From Flavobacterium frigidimaris (GTDB lineage Bacteria; Bacteroidota; Bacteroidia; Flavobacteriales; Flavobacteriaceae), in the NCBI GenBank assembly GCA_900129595.1, contig FQWG01000024.1, forward strand, positions 20,487 through 84,486: 64,000 nt of DNA. Direction: 5' to 3'. The notes beneath the pieces are model-generated. The model searched no databases. It worked only from the letters and a program-made list of their open reading frames with translations, and was not told where the DNA came from. The position numbers were made by a program, and so were the translations under genes. Of the stretch, positions 52,130 to 61,994 are shown in pieces; within the stretch, counting starts at the first letter, position 1; each line of letters opens with the position of its first letter.

Positions 52130-53641
52130 TTATCCCGGATAACCTGGATTTTGTTTTAACCCTCTGTTAGCATTTAAGGCAGATGTTGGAATTGGGAATA
52201 ATTTTCTGAAAGCAGGAGATTCCCCTCTGAACTGATTTGGCAGTAAAAATTTGTTAAAACGAATCATATCCTGTCTTCTGTGTCCTTCCCAGTTTAGTTC
52301 AAAACCTCTTTCGTTATAAACATCATCAAGAGTTGGATTTGCGTTTAATGGATCTAATCCCGCACGTACTCGAATTTGGTCTATAAAAGGTTTTGCAGTT
52401 CCTGTATTTCCTAAACGAACATTACATTCTGCCATCATTAAAATAACATCGGCATATCTGTAAATTGGAAAATCATTTGAAGCCCCGCCTCCCGTATTTG
52501 ATCCGGCCGGATAAAATTTAATATTACGAACACCAGCTTGTGGAGGTGCTCCCGGATTATCTAAAGACGGAACATCTAATGTATAATTAACGCCACCTGG
52601 CTGTTCGCCTACTAAAAATTGTTTTTTACGAATATCATTGTCAGCATATTTCAGGTAAAATTCTTTGGGAACAATAGTACCGTTCCAACCGTCATATCCA
52701 AATAAAGCTTTTGCGTTTGGTCCGGATAGACTTCTAACCGCATAAACATTACGTGATAAAATATCTATAGTTGCAAAAATGGATAAAATAGTTTCATCCT
52801 GTGGCGATACATCCCCAAATAACTCATAGTATTTATTTCCAAGTGGGCTAGAGGCACTTGCTTCGCCAGAGTGTAGTGAAAATCCACCATCGCTTACTTT
52901 ATTGCAAGCTGCTAAACACTCACTCCATTTTGCTTCACCAGTATAAACCTCTGCATTAAGATACACTTTCGCCAATAAGGTATATCCTGCCCATTTGTTG
53001 AAACGGCCATAAAAATCACCTCCTTTTGTACCATAAAGTAATTCTACATTTTCAGTAAGTTCTTTTACAATAAAGTTATATACTTCTTTACGGCTGGCTT
53101 GCGGAATTTTATCTACAGTAACATTGTTGTCTGTATAAAAAGGAACATCTCCAAAATCATCTATTAATAAATAATAGAAAAAAGCACGCAATACTTTAGC
53201 TTCTGCAATTTTTGCTGTTTCGGCATTTGATTTTTCTAATAATCCTACTGCTAAATTGGCATTGAAAATACCTTTGTACAACCAATTCCAGGTATTGTTT
53301 ATAATACCTTCTGTTGGTAACCATGTGTGTTTATGCAAACGGGCATAATCTTCCTGCCAGTTACCATCTGTTCTGTGTGGGATAACCTGTTCATCCGATG
53401 CCATACAGTTCATATCATACCAGCCGTTATCTGCACCCGCATAACCAACACCGGTAGCTCCATCTCTTGTAAATTCTCCCGGAATCTGTGCATAAATACC
53501 TGCTAAGGCACTATTGGCTCCTTCAGGAGTGGAGTAAAAGTCATCTGCGGCATATTTGTCGTATACATTTTCATCAACATCAGTACAGCTAAATAAGGCA
53601 AGTAAAGAGACACCTGCCAACAATATATTTTTAATTTTCAT
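52130..53641 (-). CDS. susD: SusD/RagB-family glucan-binding lipoprotein
   Basis: 503 residues with a lipoprotein signal (LLALFSC, Cys19). TPR-like helical core: YDKYAADDFYSTPEGANSAL, WNWLYKGIFNANLAVGLLEK, AKVLRAFFYYLLIDDFGDVP and the C-terminal GFELNWEGHRRQDMIRFNKF. It caps the SusC channel and holds the oligosaccharide. Starts 8 bases after susC ends. Confidence 0.95.
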   Translation of the reverse strand: MKIKNILLAGVSLLALFSCTDVDENVYDKYAADDFYSTPEGANSALAGIYAQIPGEFTRDGATGVGYAGADNGWYDMNCMASDEQVIPHRTDGNWQEDYARLHKHTWLPTEGIINNTWNWLYKGIFNANLAVGLLEKSNAETAKIAEAKVLRAFFYYLLIDDFGDVPFYTDNNVTVDKIPQASRKEVYNFIVKELTENVELLYGTKGGDFYGRFNKWAGYTLLAKVYLNAEVYTGEAKWSECLAACNKVSDGGFSLHSGEASASSPLGNKYYELFGDVSPQDETILSIFATIDILSRNVYAVRSLSGPNAKALFGYDGWNGTIVPKEFYLKYADNDIRKKQFLVGEQPGGVNYTLDVPSLDNPGAPPQAGVRNIKFYPAGSNTGGGASNDFPIYRYADVILMMAECNVRLGNTGTAKPFIDQIRVRAGLDPLNANPTLDDVYNERGFELNWEGHRRQDMIRFNKFLLPNQFRGESPAFRKLFPIPTSALNANRGLKQNPGYPG

Positions 53642-53649
53642 TTCTTTTA

Positions 53650-56600
53650 CTATTTAAATTTTACACTTAAACCAAATGCAATACTTCTGGTACGAGGATA
53701 AATTCCTTTATCACCTCCAAAATTGTCTTCAGATTTTCCGCTTCCGCTAATATTTAATTCCGGATCAATACCTGTATAATCAGTAATTAGTAATAAATTA
53801 TTTCCAGTAAGTGAAAGTCGGATCGAATCGACATATTTATCCGTAAAACGGAAGCTGTAACCTGCTGTAACATTCTCTAATCGTATAAATGAACCGTCTT
53901 CTAACCATATGTCTGATGCGTATGGTGAAGTACGAATGCCTTTATCAACACCGCTTTGTAAAAGATTTGATTTACCTGTATTTTCAAGCATGCTTAGGGT
54001 TTGATTAAGCTGATTGTAAACTTTATTTCCTCCTGAACCTCTCCATAACATAGAAACATCAAAATTTTTGTATCTGTAGGTTGGATTGAAAGCAAACGTA
54101 TAAGTTGGTAACGCAGTTCCTGCATAATAACGATCGGCGCTTGTAACACCCTGATCAATTGCGCCATCTCCGTTACGATCCAATACAGTTTCTACTCCAT
54201 TAGAATTTACGCCTGTGTGTTGCAGAGGATAAAACGCACCTACAGGTTTTCCTTCAACAAGGAAAGAGTTTGGAGCTCCCCATCCCACATAATCTGTATT
54301 TAAAGGAACGCCATTAATACTTCCGCTTAAATTAAGTACTTTGTTTTTCATAAACGAAACGTTACCGCCTAATGTAAGTGTACTGTTTTCTGTTCTGATA
54401 AGATCATATGCCAAAGAAACCTCTAAACCTTTATTGGAGATACTTCCAACATTTGCTTTGATGGTATTATAGGCATAAGGTGGCTGTGGTACTGTGTAAT
54501 CAAGTAATAAATTATCTGTTGTAGCATCATAAACATCTACAGTTCCTCTTAATCTATTGTCTAAAAGAGCAAAGTCAAGACCAATGTTGGTTTGTTTTTT
54601 GGTTTCCCATTGTAAATCAGCATTCGCATTTTGACTAATACCGAAATTAGTAATTAAGGAACCTCCAAAATAAGCTGATCCCTGTCTGCCTACTAATGAA
54701 AGAGAGTTTTGAGGGTAAAGACCTTGTTGGTTACCTGTAACACCGTATCCAACACGTAATTTAAGTTCATTAAATAAATTTTGGGTTCCCATAAAGGACT
54801 CTTTGTTTATTTGCCACGCTACAGATGCAGACGGGAAATCTCCCCATTTGTTATTTACACCAAATACAGATGAACCATCTCGTCTAAAACTTCCGGTAAA
54901 TAAATAACGATTCAGTAATGAATAATTTACACGTCCTAAAAAGGATACTAATGTTCTGTCATTTTTATATGATTCTATATCTCCAGATGTAACTTTCGAT
55001 AAATCACCTAACTGCAATGCATTGTAAGTAGTTTTATCACTTATAAAACCTTTTGCCTGAGTATAATTACCCTGATAAGCTTGGTTTTGCCATTCGTATA
55101 AAGCCAATGCATTTATGCTGTGAATGCCAAATGTTCTCTTGTAAGTAAGGCTTGCATTCATCAATCTTTCGTTTTGCTTTTCATTTTTAATGTTAGCATA
55201 TCCATTTTGACTAACTGCATAGGCATTTGTCGATTCTACCGGAAGGAAATATCCAACAGAACTGTTTGTTTTTCTCCAGCTGCCAAACCAGCCAAAGGTT
55301 AAGCCTTTAGCTAAATCCAGATCAGCCTTCAGGCTTCCAAATAAATTGTCTTCTTGTCTTTCATTAGTAACTGTTTGTGCAGCTGCATAAGGATTTAAAT
55401 ATTGAAACACATTTGGATCGGTAAAATAACTTCCATCAGGATTAAAAACAGGATCTGTTGGTCGCATTAAATAAGCATTTGTTATCAAATTTGACATATA
55501 AGCAGCTGTTCCAATATTCCCAATGCTGCTATCCGTATTGTTAATTCCGTTAGTTAAATTAAATGACAATTTTAATTTATCATCAAGAGCTGTTTGTGTT
55601 GCCTGAACACGGCCAATATATTTTTTATTCCCAGTGTTTATTACTACTCCGTCTTGTAAAATAGCTGTTATAGAAGCTCTATAGCTAAATTTATCTGTTC
55701 CTCCGCCAAATGCTAAACTGTGTGTTTGTGTTACACCGGTTTGAGTCAAAAGACCATACCAATCAGTATCTGAAGCATGGTTTGCAGATGCCGGAACGCC
55801 AACAGCCTGAGCAGTTTGCCACCATTGGTCAGCACTCAGCATATTTAGTTTTTTTGGAATAAAATCTAAAGAAGTAGATCCGGTATACTCCAATGTTGTT
55901 CTTCCTGCCTTATTTTTTTTGGTGGTTACGATAATTACTCCGGGCGCTCCTCTTGAACCATAAACAGCAGTTGCTGAAGCATCTTTAAGAACATCAATAC
56001 TTTCTATTTCGCTTGGCGGAACCTGATTTAACAAATCCAGATTTCCCTGAATTCCGTCTACGACTACTAGAGGATCATTTCCTCCAATCAAAGAGCCAAT
56101 TCCTCTTATACGAACGCTAGGTCCTGAACCCGGTTCGTTACCAATTTGAGTAATATTGACACCTGCAGCTTTACCCGAAATTAATTGTAATGGGTTTACA
56201 ATAGCGCCCTGATTCATGTCTTTTGAAGCAATTGAAGAAACAGCGCCGGTAATATCTTTTTTAACGGTTGTGCCGTAACCTACAACCACTATTTCCTGCA
56301 AATCTGTAGCATCTGGCATAAGCTGAATGTTGATCACATTTTGACTGGCCACTACTTTTTTCTCTTTATAACCTACAAAGGATACAATGATTACAGAAGA
56401 TGGACTTTCTACAGTAAGTTTATATTTTCCGTCAAAATCAGTAACCATACCATTTTTTGTTCCTTCTTCAGTAACTGAAGCTCCGGGTAAAGGCAAACCA
56501 TTTTCGTCCGTAATAATTCCGGATACAGTTTGTTTTTGATAGAGAATGTTTTGTGTTTTTAGTTCCGGTTTTTTTAAGATAATCTGAGTATCCCGAATTT

Positions 56601-56922
56601 TAAATTCTGTTGGGGTTCCTTTAAAAAGTTTATCTAAAACAACATTTATCGGCTGGTCTTTTACAGAAATAGAAATCGTTCGGTCTAAGTCGATATCGTT
56701 CAGTTTGTAAATAAACCTGAAATCCGTTTTTTGTTCTATGGTCTCAATAACCTTCTCGATTGTTGAATTGTTTAATTCAAGGGTTACTTTTGTTTTTTGG
56801 GCATAAGTATTTCCTCGAATATTAAACATGGCGACCAAAATAAGTAGTGTAGTTAGTTTCAATTTTAGGTCATATTGGAACATTGGGTATTTAAACCCAA
56901 CATTCTTTGATTTTTTTTTCAT
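53650..56922 (-). CDS. susC: SusC/RagA TonB-dependent transporter with N-terminal STN signalling domain
   Basis: 1090 residues. N-terminal membrane/signal segment (LTTLLILVAMFNIRGNTYAQ), STN domain (about 45-115: KVTLELNNSTIEKVIETIEQ ... EFKIRDTQIIL), CarboxypepD-regulatory-like domain (about 130-205), TonB box and plug (DLQEIVVVGYGTTVKKDITG), and a 22-strand barrel ending in SIAFGLSVKFK. The STN domain passes the ligand-bound signal to the FecR-type anti-sigma factor encoded just upstream, so the locus is sigma/anti-sigma controlled. It imports maltooligosaccharides by TonB. Confidence 0.95.
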   Translation of the reverse strand: MKKKSKNVGFKYPMFQYDLKLKLTTLLILVAMFNIRGNTYAQKTKVTLELNNSTIEKVIETIEQKTDFRFIYKLNDIDLDRTISISVKDQPINVVLDKLFKGTPTEFKIRDTQIILKKPELKTQNILYQKQTVSGIITDENGLPLPGASVTEEGTKNGMVTDFDGKYKLTVESPSSVIIVSFVGYKEKKVVASQNVINIQLMPDATDLQEIVVVGYGTTVKKDITGAVSSIASKDMNQGAIVNPLQLISGKAAGVNITQIGNEPGSGPSVRIRGIGSLIGGNDPLVVVDGIQGNLDLLNQVPPSEIESIDVLKDASATAVYGSRGAPGVIIVTTKKNKAGRTTLEYTGSTSLDFIPKKLNMLSADQWWQTAQAVGVPASANHASDTDWYGLLTQTGVTQTHSLAFGGGTDKFSYRASITAILQDGVVINTGNKKYIGRVQATQTALDDKLKLSFNLTNGINNTDSSIGNIGTAAYMSNLITNAYLMRPTDPVFNPDGSYFTDPNVFQYLNPYAAAQTVTNERQEDNLFGSLKADLDLAKGLTFGWFGSWRKTNSSVGYFLPVESTNAYAVSQNGYANIKNEKQNERLMNASLTYKRTFGIHSINALALYEWQNQAYQGNYTQAKGFISDKTTYNALQLGDLSKVTSGDIESYKNDRTLVSFLGRVNYSLLNRYLFTGSFRRDGSSVFGVNNKWGDFPSASVAWQINKESFMGTQNLFNELKLRVGYGVTGNQQGLYPQNSLSLVGRQGSAYFGGSLITNFGISQNANADLQWETKKQTNIGLDFALLDNRLRGTVDVYDATTDNLLLDYTVPQPPYAYNTIKANVGSISNKGLEVSLAYDLIRTENSTLTLGGNVSFMKNKVLNLSGSINGVPLNTDYVGWGAPNSFLVEGKPVGAFYPLQHTGVNSNGVETVLDRNGDGAIDQGVTSADRYYAGTALPTYTFAFNPTYRYKNFDVSMLWRGSGGNKVYNQLNQTLSMLENTGKSNLLQSGVDKGIRTSPYASDIWLEDGSFIRLENVTAGYSFRFTDKYVDSIRLSLTGNNLLLITDYTGIDPELNISGSGKSEDNFGGDKGIYPRTRSIAFGLSVKFK

Positions 56923-57053
56923 AATTTTGTTAATTGATTGTAGTTAATTCGTTATATTCAATCACTTAGTTAATCGGAAATTGTTCGCAGCTCTTTCCGA
57001 TTTTTTTATTCCTGTACTTTTATTCTCTCATATTTTTTCATTGGTTTTAGTGG

Positions 57054-58232
57054 TTATTTAATTAGTATTTGATTGTTTTTTATGGTGTAATTGATGCCGT
57101 GAATGTCATTGAAATAACTCATTACTTTCTCTATCGATTCATCGCTAAAACTCGCGTTAAATTTTTCGTTAGCCAGTTTTTCGTTTTTGTTTACAATCGT
57201 AACATTGTAGCGTCTTTCCAGTTTTGTGATGATATTTTTGAAAGTCATATTTCTAAATGTCAAACCGCCATTGATCCATGAAGTATAAATGTCTGTAATA
57301 ACAGGTTTGGTAGAAATCTGGGCATTTTCTCTATTAAAACTTCCTCTAAATCCTGGTTTTAAAATGGTATTGGTAGTAGCATCAAATTCTTCGTTTGAAC
57401 GATACATTCCAACAGAACCTTCAACCAAAACAACATCTGTGGCAGCATCTTCAGGGTAATTAGAAACATTAAAGTGAGTTCCTAATACACGAATATTCAA
57501 AGCATCAGCATTTACTATAAAAGGATGTTTCTTGTCTTTGGCAACATCAAAAAAAGCTTCTCCATCCAGAAAAACCTGCCTGTTTTCGCCTGCAATAAAT
57601 TTCACCGGATATTTTAGAGTTGTTCCAGCATTTAAATGCACCATTGTTCCATCAGACAATTGTAATCGGAATTTTTTGCCATACGGAATTTTAATCGTGT
57701 TGTAGGTTATTTTCTCTAAATCTGAATTATTGTCGTAAACAATTTTGTCTCCATCCTGATTTCCTACTATGTTTCCATCTGCGTCTCTAACTTCAACTTT
57801 ATTGTTTTCAGATATAATTTGCGTATTTCCATTTTCTAATTGCAATACGATATCCGTGCTTTTAAAATCGAATTTTTGCTCTGTTTGAGTTTTAAAAGCA
57901 TTTTTTTGATAAGCAAAACCAATTCCTAATAAAACAACAACCGAAGCGGCGATTGCAATATGTTTTCTGAAGTTTGATTTCTTAGGACTGATTTCTATTA
58001 CAGTCTCCTCTTCTTTTGTATTAGCTAAAATAGAAGCAAAAATAGAATCAGCCGTTTGTTGATCCATTTTAGGCATTTCGCCAAGAAGATTTTGAATATC
58101 CTCTACAGAAGGAAAATCATCCGTTAGCTTATTTTTTTTGTAGTAGGCAATTACCTCGTTTGTTTCTTCGGGTGTGCATTGGTTCAAAACAAACTTTTGT
58201 AAAAGATCTCTTATTTCAGAATTTGAATTCAT
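57054..58232 (-). CDS. FecR-type anti-sigma factor
   Basis: 392 residues. N-terminal cytosolic part (about 1-85) that binds sigma, one membrane helix (HIAIAASVVVLLGIGFAY), and the periplasmic FecR domain with RLQLSDGTMVHLNAGTTLKY and VFLDGEAFFDVAKDKKHPFI, then DUF4974 (TFKNIITKLERRYNVTIV). It senses the STN domain of SusC and releases the ECF sigma factor. Gap to susC is 131 bases. Confidence 0.95.
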   Translation of the reverse strand: MNSNSEIRDLLQKFVLNQCTPEETNEVIAYYKKNKLTDDFPSVEDIQNLLGEMPKMDQQTADSIFASILANTKEEETVIEISPKKSNFRKHIAIAASVVVLLGIGFAYQKNAFKTQTEQKFDFKSTDIVLQLENGNTQIISENNKVEVRDADGNIVGNQDGDKIVYDNNSDLEKITYNTIKIPYGKKFRLQLSDGTMVHLNAGTTLKYPVKFIAGENRQVFLDGEAFFDVAKDKKHPFIVNADALNIRVLGTHFNVSNYPEDAATDVVLVEGSVGMYRSNEEFDATTNTILKPGFRGSFNRENAQISTKPVITDIYTSWINGGLTFRNMTFKNIITKLERRYNVTIVNKNEKLANEKFNASFSDESIEKVMSYFNDIHGINYTIKNNQILIK

Positions 58233-58510
58233 TACGAATTGATTTTAGGACTTGGTTTTATATAATACAGTTGAAAGCAAGTTGAGTACTACTCAAACGT
58301 TATAAATTTTTGAATTTTAACATTTGGAAGAAGGTGAAAAACTCGTTAAGTATTGAATTTGTTGATGTTTGTACAAAAAATATTTTTTTGAATTTTTAAT
58401 TTTTTTTTGAAGAAACAAATCACTCGGGTCTCCTTCGTCGAAAAGACAAGATTGAGGTAAATTCGGATTCAGAGCATTTACGACTTTATATTACGCTTTT
58501 TTTAGATCTT

Positions 58511-58558
58511 AAACTTTGCGAACCTTGCATAAACCCATTGCGTCCCTTGCGGTTAAAC
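58511..58558. repeat. CGCAAAG-family fragment
   Basis: AAACTTTGCGAACCTTGC ... TTGCGTCCCTTGCGGTTAA matches one arm of the elements at 15998-16223 and 41190-41383. Confidence 0.55.
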
Positions 58559-58560
58559 CA

Positions 58561-58590
58561 AAAAAAAATCACCCGGTAAGAGTGATTTTA
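58561..58590 (-). terminator. terminator of the ECF sigma gene
   Basis: Minus strand: AAATCAC pairs with GTGATTT over a 9-base loop and is followed by eight T residues, 22 bases after the stop. Confidence 0.8.
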
Positions 58591-58611
58591 ATGGTTAAAT
58601 GGTTTTTTGGT

Positions 58612-59175
58612 TTAGATAATCTCGTCATGAACCTGAAAAAAGACCCGCATCGATTCTAATGCTTTGCTCATTTGATTCCGGACTGTATTGATAGAGATGC
58701 CGAGTTCCTGACTGATTTCTTCGTAAGTCATTCCTTTTTTTCTTGACATCTTAAAAATTTTCTTTCGTTTTGGTGGCAATTGCCCCATGGCTTCTTTTCG
58801 TAACTTCTTGCAATCGGCTTCACGAATCGAATAATCGCCATAATCATGAGATTTCTGGCTTTCATAAAAAATGGCTTCTTTTAGTAATGCATCATTTGCT
58901 GCTTTATTCAAAGAATTAAATGCCTGATTTCTGGCAATTGTAAAAATATAGGCTTTAAAAGATTGTTCCGGATTTAAGTTTTCGCGATGTTGCCAAACTT
59001 TCATAAAAACATCCTGAACATTTTCTTCTGCAGCTTCTTTTGATTTTAATAAACTAATGCTGTAACCATAAATATCCTGATGGTATAAATCAAAAAGCTG
59101 ACGAAATGCTTTTTCGTTGCCATTTCTGAGCTCACTCACCAATAATTTGTCGCTATGGTTCTTCGCTTCTAACAT
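58612..59175 (-). CDS. ECF RNA-polymerase sigma factor (Bacteroidota type)
   Basis: 187 residues. Sigma2 (about 10-80: KAFRQLFDLYHQDIYGYSIS, AEENVQDVFMKVWQHRE) and sigma4 (about 125-180) with helix-turn-helix TYEEISQELGISINTVRNQM. No anti-sigma fused domain. With the FecR gene downstream it controls the SusC system; it presumably also activates the susC promoter upon release. Confidence 0.95.
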   Translation of the reverse strand: MLEAKNHSDKLLVSELRNGNEKAFRQLFDLYHQDIYGYSISLLKSKEAAEENVQDVFMKVWQHRENLNPEQSFKAYIFTIARNQAFNSLNKAANDALLKEAIFYESQKSHDYGDYSIREADCKKLRKEAMGQLPPKRKKIFKMSRKKGMTYEEISQELGISINTVRNQMSKALESMRVFFQVHDEII

Positions 59176-59573
59176 TAATTTAATTAGTCCGTATTTAAAT
59201 CTAATTATATTATGATACTATCAAAATTGATACTCTGATTCCCTGACTGGTTAGCAAATATATAAAAATATTATTCGCAACAAATATTATTAAAAAAAAC
59301 TTAATTCTGTCTTTTTTAATAAAATTTATGAAATATAGCTCCAAACGTCTTGGGAATAGCCCTTTTGTCAGGCAAGTGTGTTTTTAACGGGTATTATTTA
59401 AAAAAATCATCCGGATAATCATTTGTCAAGAATATTCTTATTTTGAATTATAAACAATGTTGATTTTATAAATGAAAGCGTAAAAAAAATCCTTTCATCT
59501 TTTCCGGAAGAAATGATAAAAGGATTGTATAAGGAAGAATCGACAATTGATTCTTTGTAATTTTTAATATGAA
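59176..59573. other. intergenic region between sigma gene and ACT-like gene
   Basis: 398 bases. Contains the terminator of the gene to the right (59482-59526). The rest is AT-rich upstream sequence of the sigma gene, without an element I can name. Confidence 0.5.
59482..59526 (-). terminator. terminator of the ACT-like gene
   Basis: Minus strand: AATCCTTTTATCATT...GATGAAAGGATT hairpin with a T run directly after it, 48 bases past the stop. Confidence 0.75.
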
Positions 59574-60230
59574 TTAGTTTTTCAAGTCTTTGATTACTTT
59601 AAAAGCAACATCAACCTGATCTTCTCCAACTAAAATAGTAAACTCATTTGAAGTAGAAATTACCTCGTTTATGATAATTCCTTCCCAGGCCAAACGTTGA
59701 AAAATGAAATAGTAAATTCCAGGAACAACGATATTTTCTTTTGGTAATTTTACCGTAATTGAAGCCAGATTGTCTAATTTCTGAATTAGTTTTTCGCGAA
59801 TAAAATGTTTTTCAACTAAATGATTTACACTACTGCTCACCACAATATTGGTTTCATTTACACCACGGGATGAGGTATAGAAAATGTCAGATAAAGCATT
59901 AATATCAGAAATTAAATCAGCTTGTTTGTTTAAAACAGTTTCAGAAGCTGCAAAAGTGTAATCTGTCAATTCAGAACGAACCGTGATTTCACCAATATTC
60001 TTGATTACTTTATTGATTTTATGGTTCAGTTTAAAATCTAATTCTTCCGTGAGTCGTTTCAGTGACATTACAACAGCACCTTGTTTCACTTCTTTGCCAA
60101 ATTCACTTTCCAGTTCGGTCATAATGTTCCGGGAGAGCGACGTCAGGTTGATGATTCCAAGCGATAGCGCATTTAATAAAAAAGGTTTTGTTTTGATGTA
60201 ATTTTCGACGATTGAAGAAACAGTTTTCAT
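59574..60230 (-). CDS. ACT-like protein (aspartokinase regulatory-domain-like)
   Basis: 218 residues, no signal peptide. Two ACT-like halves: a first region (about 75-125, around NIGEITVRSELTDYTFAASE) and a second (about 145-215: LASITVKLPKENIVVPGIYY ... EFTILVGEDQVDVAFKVIKD), with a helical N-terminus (ENYIKTKPFLLNALSLGIIN). Flavobacterial homologs are often labelled aspartate kinase but no kinase domain exists here, so a stand-alone ligand sensor is more likely. Unknown effector. Confidence 0.7.
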   Translation of the reverse strand: MKTVSSIVENYIKTKPFLLNALSLGIINLTSLSRNIMTELESEFGKEVKQGAVVMSLKRLTEELDFKLNHKINKVIKNIGEITVRSELTDYTFAASETVLNKQADLISDINALSDIFYTSSRGVNETNIVVSSSVNHLVEKHFIREKLIQKLDNLASITVKLPKENIVVPGIYYFIFQRLAWEGIIINEVISTSNEFTILVGEDQVDVAFKVIKDLKN

Positions 60231-60349
60231 AGCTTTTTTTCTTTTTTTTGTAACTTGATTGTGTTGGTTTAGTTAATAGTGATGTTATAAATCTCGACAA
60301 ATATAAATAAAAAAACAATTTGTTACAAATATAACAATAAAAAATTATG

Positions 60350-60709
60350 TTAAAAATGATAAAAAGCATCCGTAAGATGTTCAATTGCAAATGATTCGTT
60401 GTTTTTATGAATGGCGATGATGTCAAATCTTACATCAAAATCTATTTCCCTATCGTTTATGTAGGCATTTACTGCTTTTACTAGAAGCTGAATTTTTTTA
60501 GGTTTGACAAAATCTTGTGGCAAACCAAAATCCAGACTCGATCTTGTCTTCACTTCAATGATGGCCAAAATAGATTCTTTTTGCGCAATAATATCAATCT
60601 CGGCCTTTTGAAAAGTCCAGTTTCGGTCTAAAATTGTATAGCCCTCTTTCTCAAGAAATTCCACGGCAAGTTCTTCTCCTTTTTTGCCCAGATCGTTATG
60701 TTCAGCCAT
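60350..60709 (-). CDS. YraN/UPF0102 family endonuclease-like protein
   Basis: 119 residues of a Holliday-junction-resolvase-like fold: KKGEELAVEFLEKEGYTILD, then the PD-(D/E)xK-type core AEIDIIAQKESILAIIEVKT RSS (Asp, then Glu-Val-Lys) and FDVRFDIIAI. Widely conserved, function unestablished. Cytosolic. Confidence 0.9.
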   Translation of the reverse strand: MAEHNDLGKKGEELAVEFLEKEGYTILDRNWTFQKAEIDIIAQKESILAIIEVKTRSSLDFGLPQDFVKPKKIQLLVKAVNAYINDREIDFDVRFDIIAIHKNNESFAIEHLTDAFYHF

Positions 60710-60755
60710 TTTTAAGTTATGAGTTTTGAGTTATTAGTTATGAGTTTGTTTTGCA

Positions 60756-60816
60756 TGCAAAGACGCAAAGTCGCAAAGTTTTATTTAATTCTTTGCGACT
60801 TTGCGTCTTTGCGAGA
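60756..60816. repeat. CGCAAAG-family palindrome, compact copy
   Basis: GCAAAGACGCAAAGTCGCAAAG is followed after 13 bases by its complement CTTTGCGACTTTGCGTCTTTGC. A short, nearly perfect hairpin version of the elements at 15998 and 41190. Confidence 0.75.
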
Positions 60817-60866
60817 TTTTTATGTGGTATTTGGATTCTTCTTAATTGGAAGAAAACGAGAAATTA

Positions 60867-61871
60867 TTATTTTTGAAAAGAAACGGTACTTCCTGACGAA
60901 TTAACATCAATCGAAATGGTATTTCCCATTATCAAAGCTCTGTTATCCTGGATATGTCCGGCAGGAAAATTGAAGATTACCGGAATATTGTATTTTTTAG
61001 TAACATCATCAATGATTTCAACAGCATTTTTGCCCCACGGAACTTCGTTGTCTTTCATTTTGGTCATACCGCCAACGATGATTCCTTTTAGATTTTCAAT
61101 GCATCCATTGCGTCTCAGATTCATCATCATACGGTCAATATGATACAGATATTCGTCTAAATCTTCGATGAATAAAATTTTATCCTTGCAATCTATAGCT
61201 GATGGTGAACCTAATAAACTGTATAAAATAGATAAATTTCCGCCCACTAATTCTCCGGTTGCTTTCCCGAAACGGTTCATTTTGTCCGGTGCGATAGTAT
61301 AAGATAAGGGTTCGCCCAATAAGCTCGATTTCATTGAGCTGATAGCTGCCGGAGTAGCACGCGGAATCGTCACGGGCATTATGCCATGAATCGATTTATA
61401 GCCCATAGTATTCAGGTGATTGTGCAAAACCGTAACATCACTAAAGCCAATAACCCATTTTGGATGCTGCTTAAATTTAGTAAAGTCTAAAAGATCAAGC
61501 ATTCGCACCGTTCCATATCCGCCACGAACACACCAGATTGCCTTAATATTAGGATTGTCTAACTGATGCTGGAAATCAGCAGCGCGTTGTTCGTCAGTTC
61601 CTGCCAGTTGATTAAAGTCAAGCCCGATTGAGGTGCCAACGACAGCCTCTAAACCCCAACTGTGCAATAAGTCAATCGTTGGTTTAAGGTTGTCTTCGAT
61701 ATTTTTTCTCGCAGTGGCTACAATAGCTACAGTATCTCCTTTTTGTAAATAAGGTGGTGTTATCATGTTTTGTTGGGATTGACAGTTGAATGATTGTAAA
61801 GCAAAAATAAGAAATAGGAATTTACAAAAAGAAAAGTGTTTTCTGAAGTGTAGATGTTGACTCGCTTTCAT
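60867..61871 (-). CDS. S66 LD-carboxypeptidase (LdcA-like)
   Basis: 334 residues from the ATG at 61871 (MKASQHLHFRKHFSFCKFLF); the ATG six codons upstream (61889) would leave almost no leader after the TATATTTG at 61903-61910. Lipoprotein-like signal (FALQSFNC). S66 hallmarks: CVRGGYGTVRMLDLLDF, nucleophile-type Ser in IGFSDVTVLHNHL, Glu in ILFIEDLDEYLYHIDRMM, and His in NFPAGHIQDNRALIMG. It trims murein tetrapeptides at an LD bond during cell-wall recycling. Envelope attachment rather than cytosol is noted. Confidence 0.87.
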   Translation of the reverse strand: MKASQHLHFRKHFSFCKFLFLIFALQSFNCQSQQNMITPPYLQKGDTVAIVATARKNIEDNLKPTIDLLHSWGLEAVVGTSIGLDFNQLAGTDEQRAADFQHQLDNPNIKAIWCVRGGYGTVRMLDLLDFTKFKQHPKWVIGFSDVTVLHNHLNTMGYKSIHGIMPVTIPRATPAAISSMKSSLLGEPLSYTIAPDKMNRFGKATGELVGGNLSILYSLLGSPSAIDCKDKILFIEDLDEYLYHIDRMMMNLRRNGCIENLKGIIVGGMTKMKDNEVPWGKNAVEIIDDVTKKYNIPVIFNFPAGHIQDNRALIMGNTISIDVNSSGSTVSFQK

Positions 61872-61902
61872 ATTTTTTTGCTTATTCATTATTAATTATA
61901 AA

Positions 61903-61910
61903 CAAATATA
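61903..61910 (-). promoter_or_regulatory. -7 element TATATTTG of the LD-carboxypeptidase gene
   Basis: Exact match on minus, 31 bases before the ATG at 61871 and only 13 before the one at 61889. Confidence 0.5.
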
Positions 61911-61994
61911 GAGATTTTTAAAAATAAAATAATTGGAAAAATCCTACAAATAGATTAATTTGCTTAAATTGAACTTTTTAAAATAGTAAAGTTT

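Larger units (their letters stand above)
58233..58611. other. intergenic region between sigma and anti-sigma genes
   Basis: 379 bases: the upstream region of the FecR gene, a CGCAAAG-family fragment (58511-58558), and a terminator of the sigma gene (58561-58590). A terminator between the two means the anti-sigma gene probably has its own promoter; I cannot identify it. Confidence 0.45.

Noticed and set aside
59467..59572. A 34-codon coding-like plus-strand frame ending TTG TAA near 59561.
   Set aside because: No start codon before the final 15 codons, and the DNA is explained by the terminator hairpin of the minus-strand ACT-like gene.
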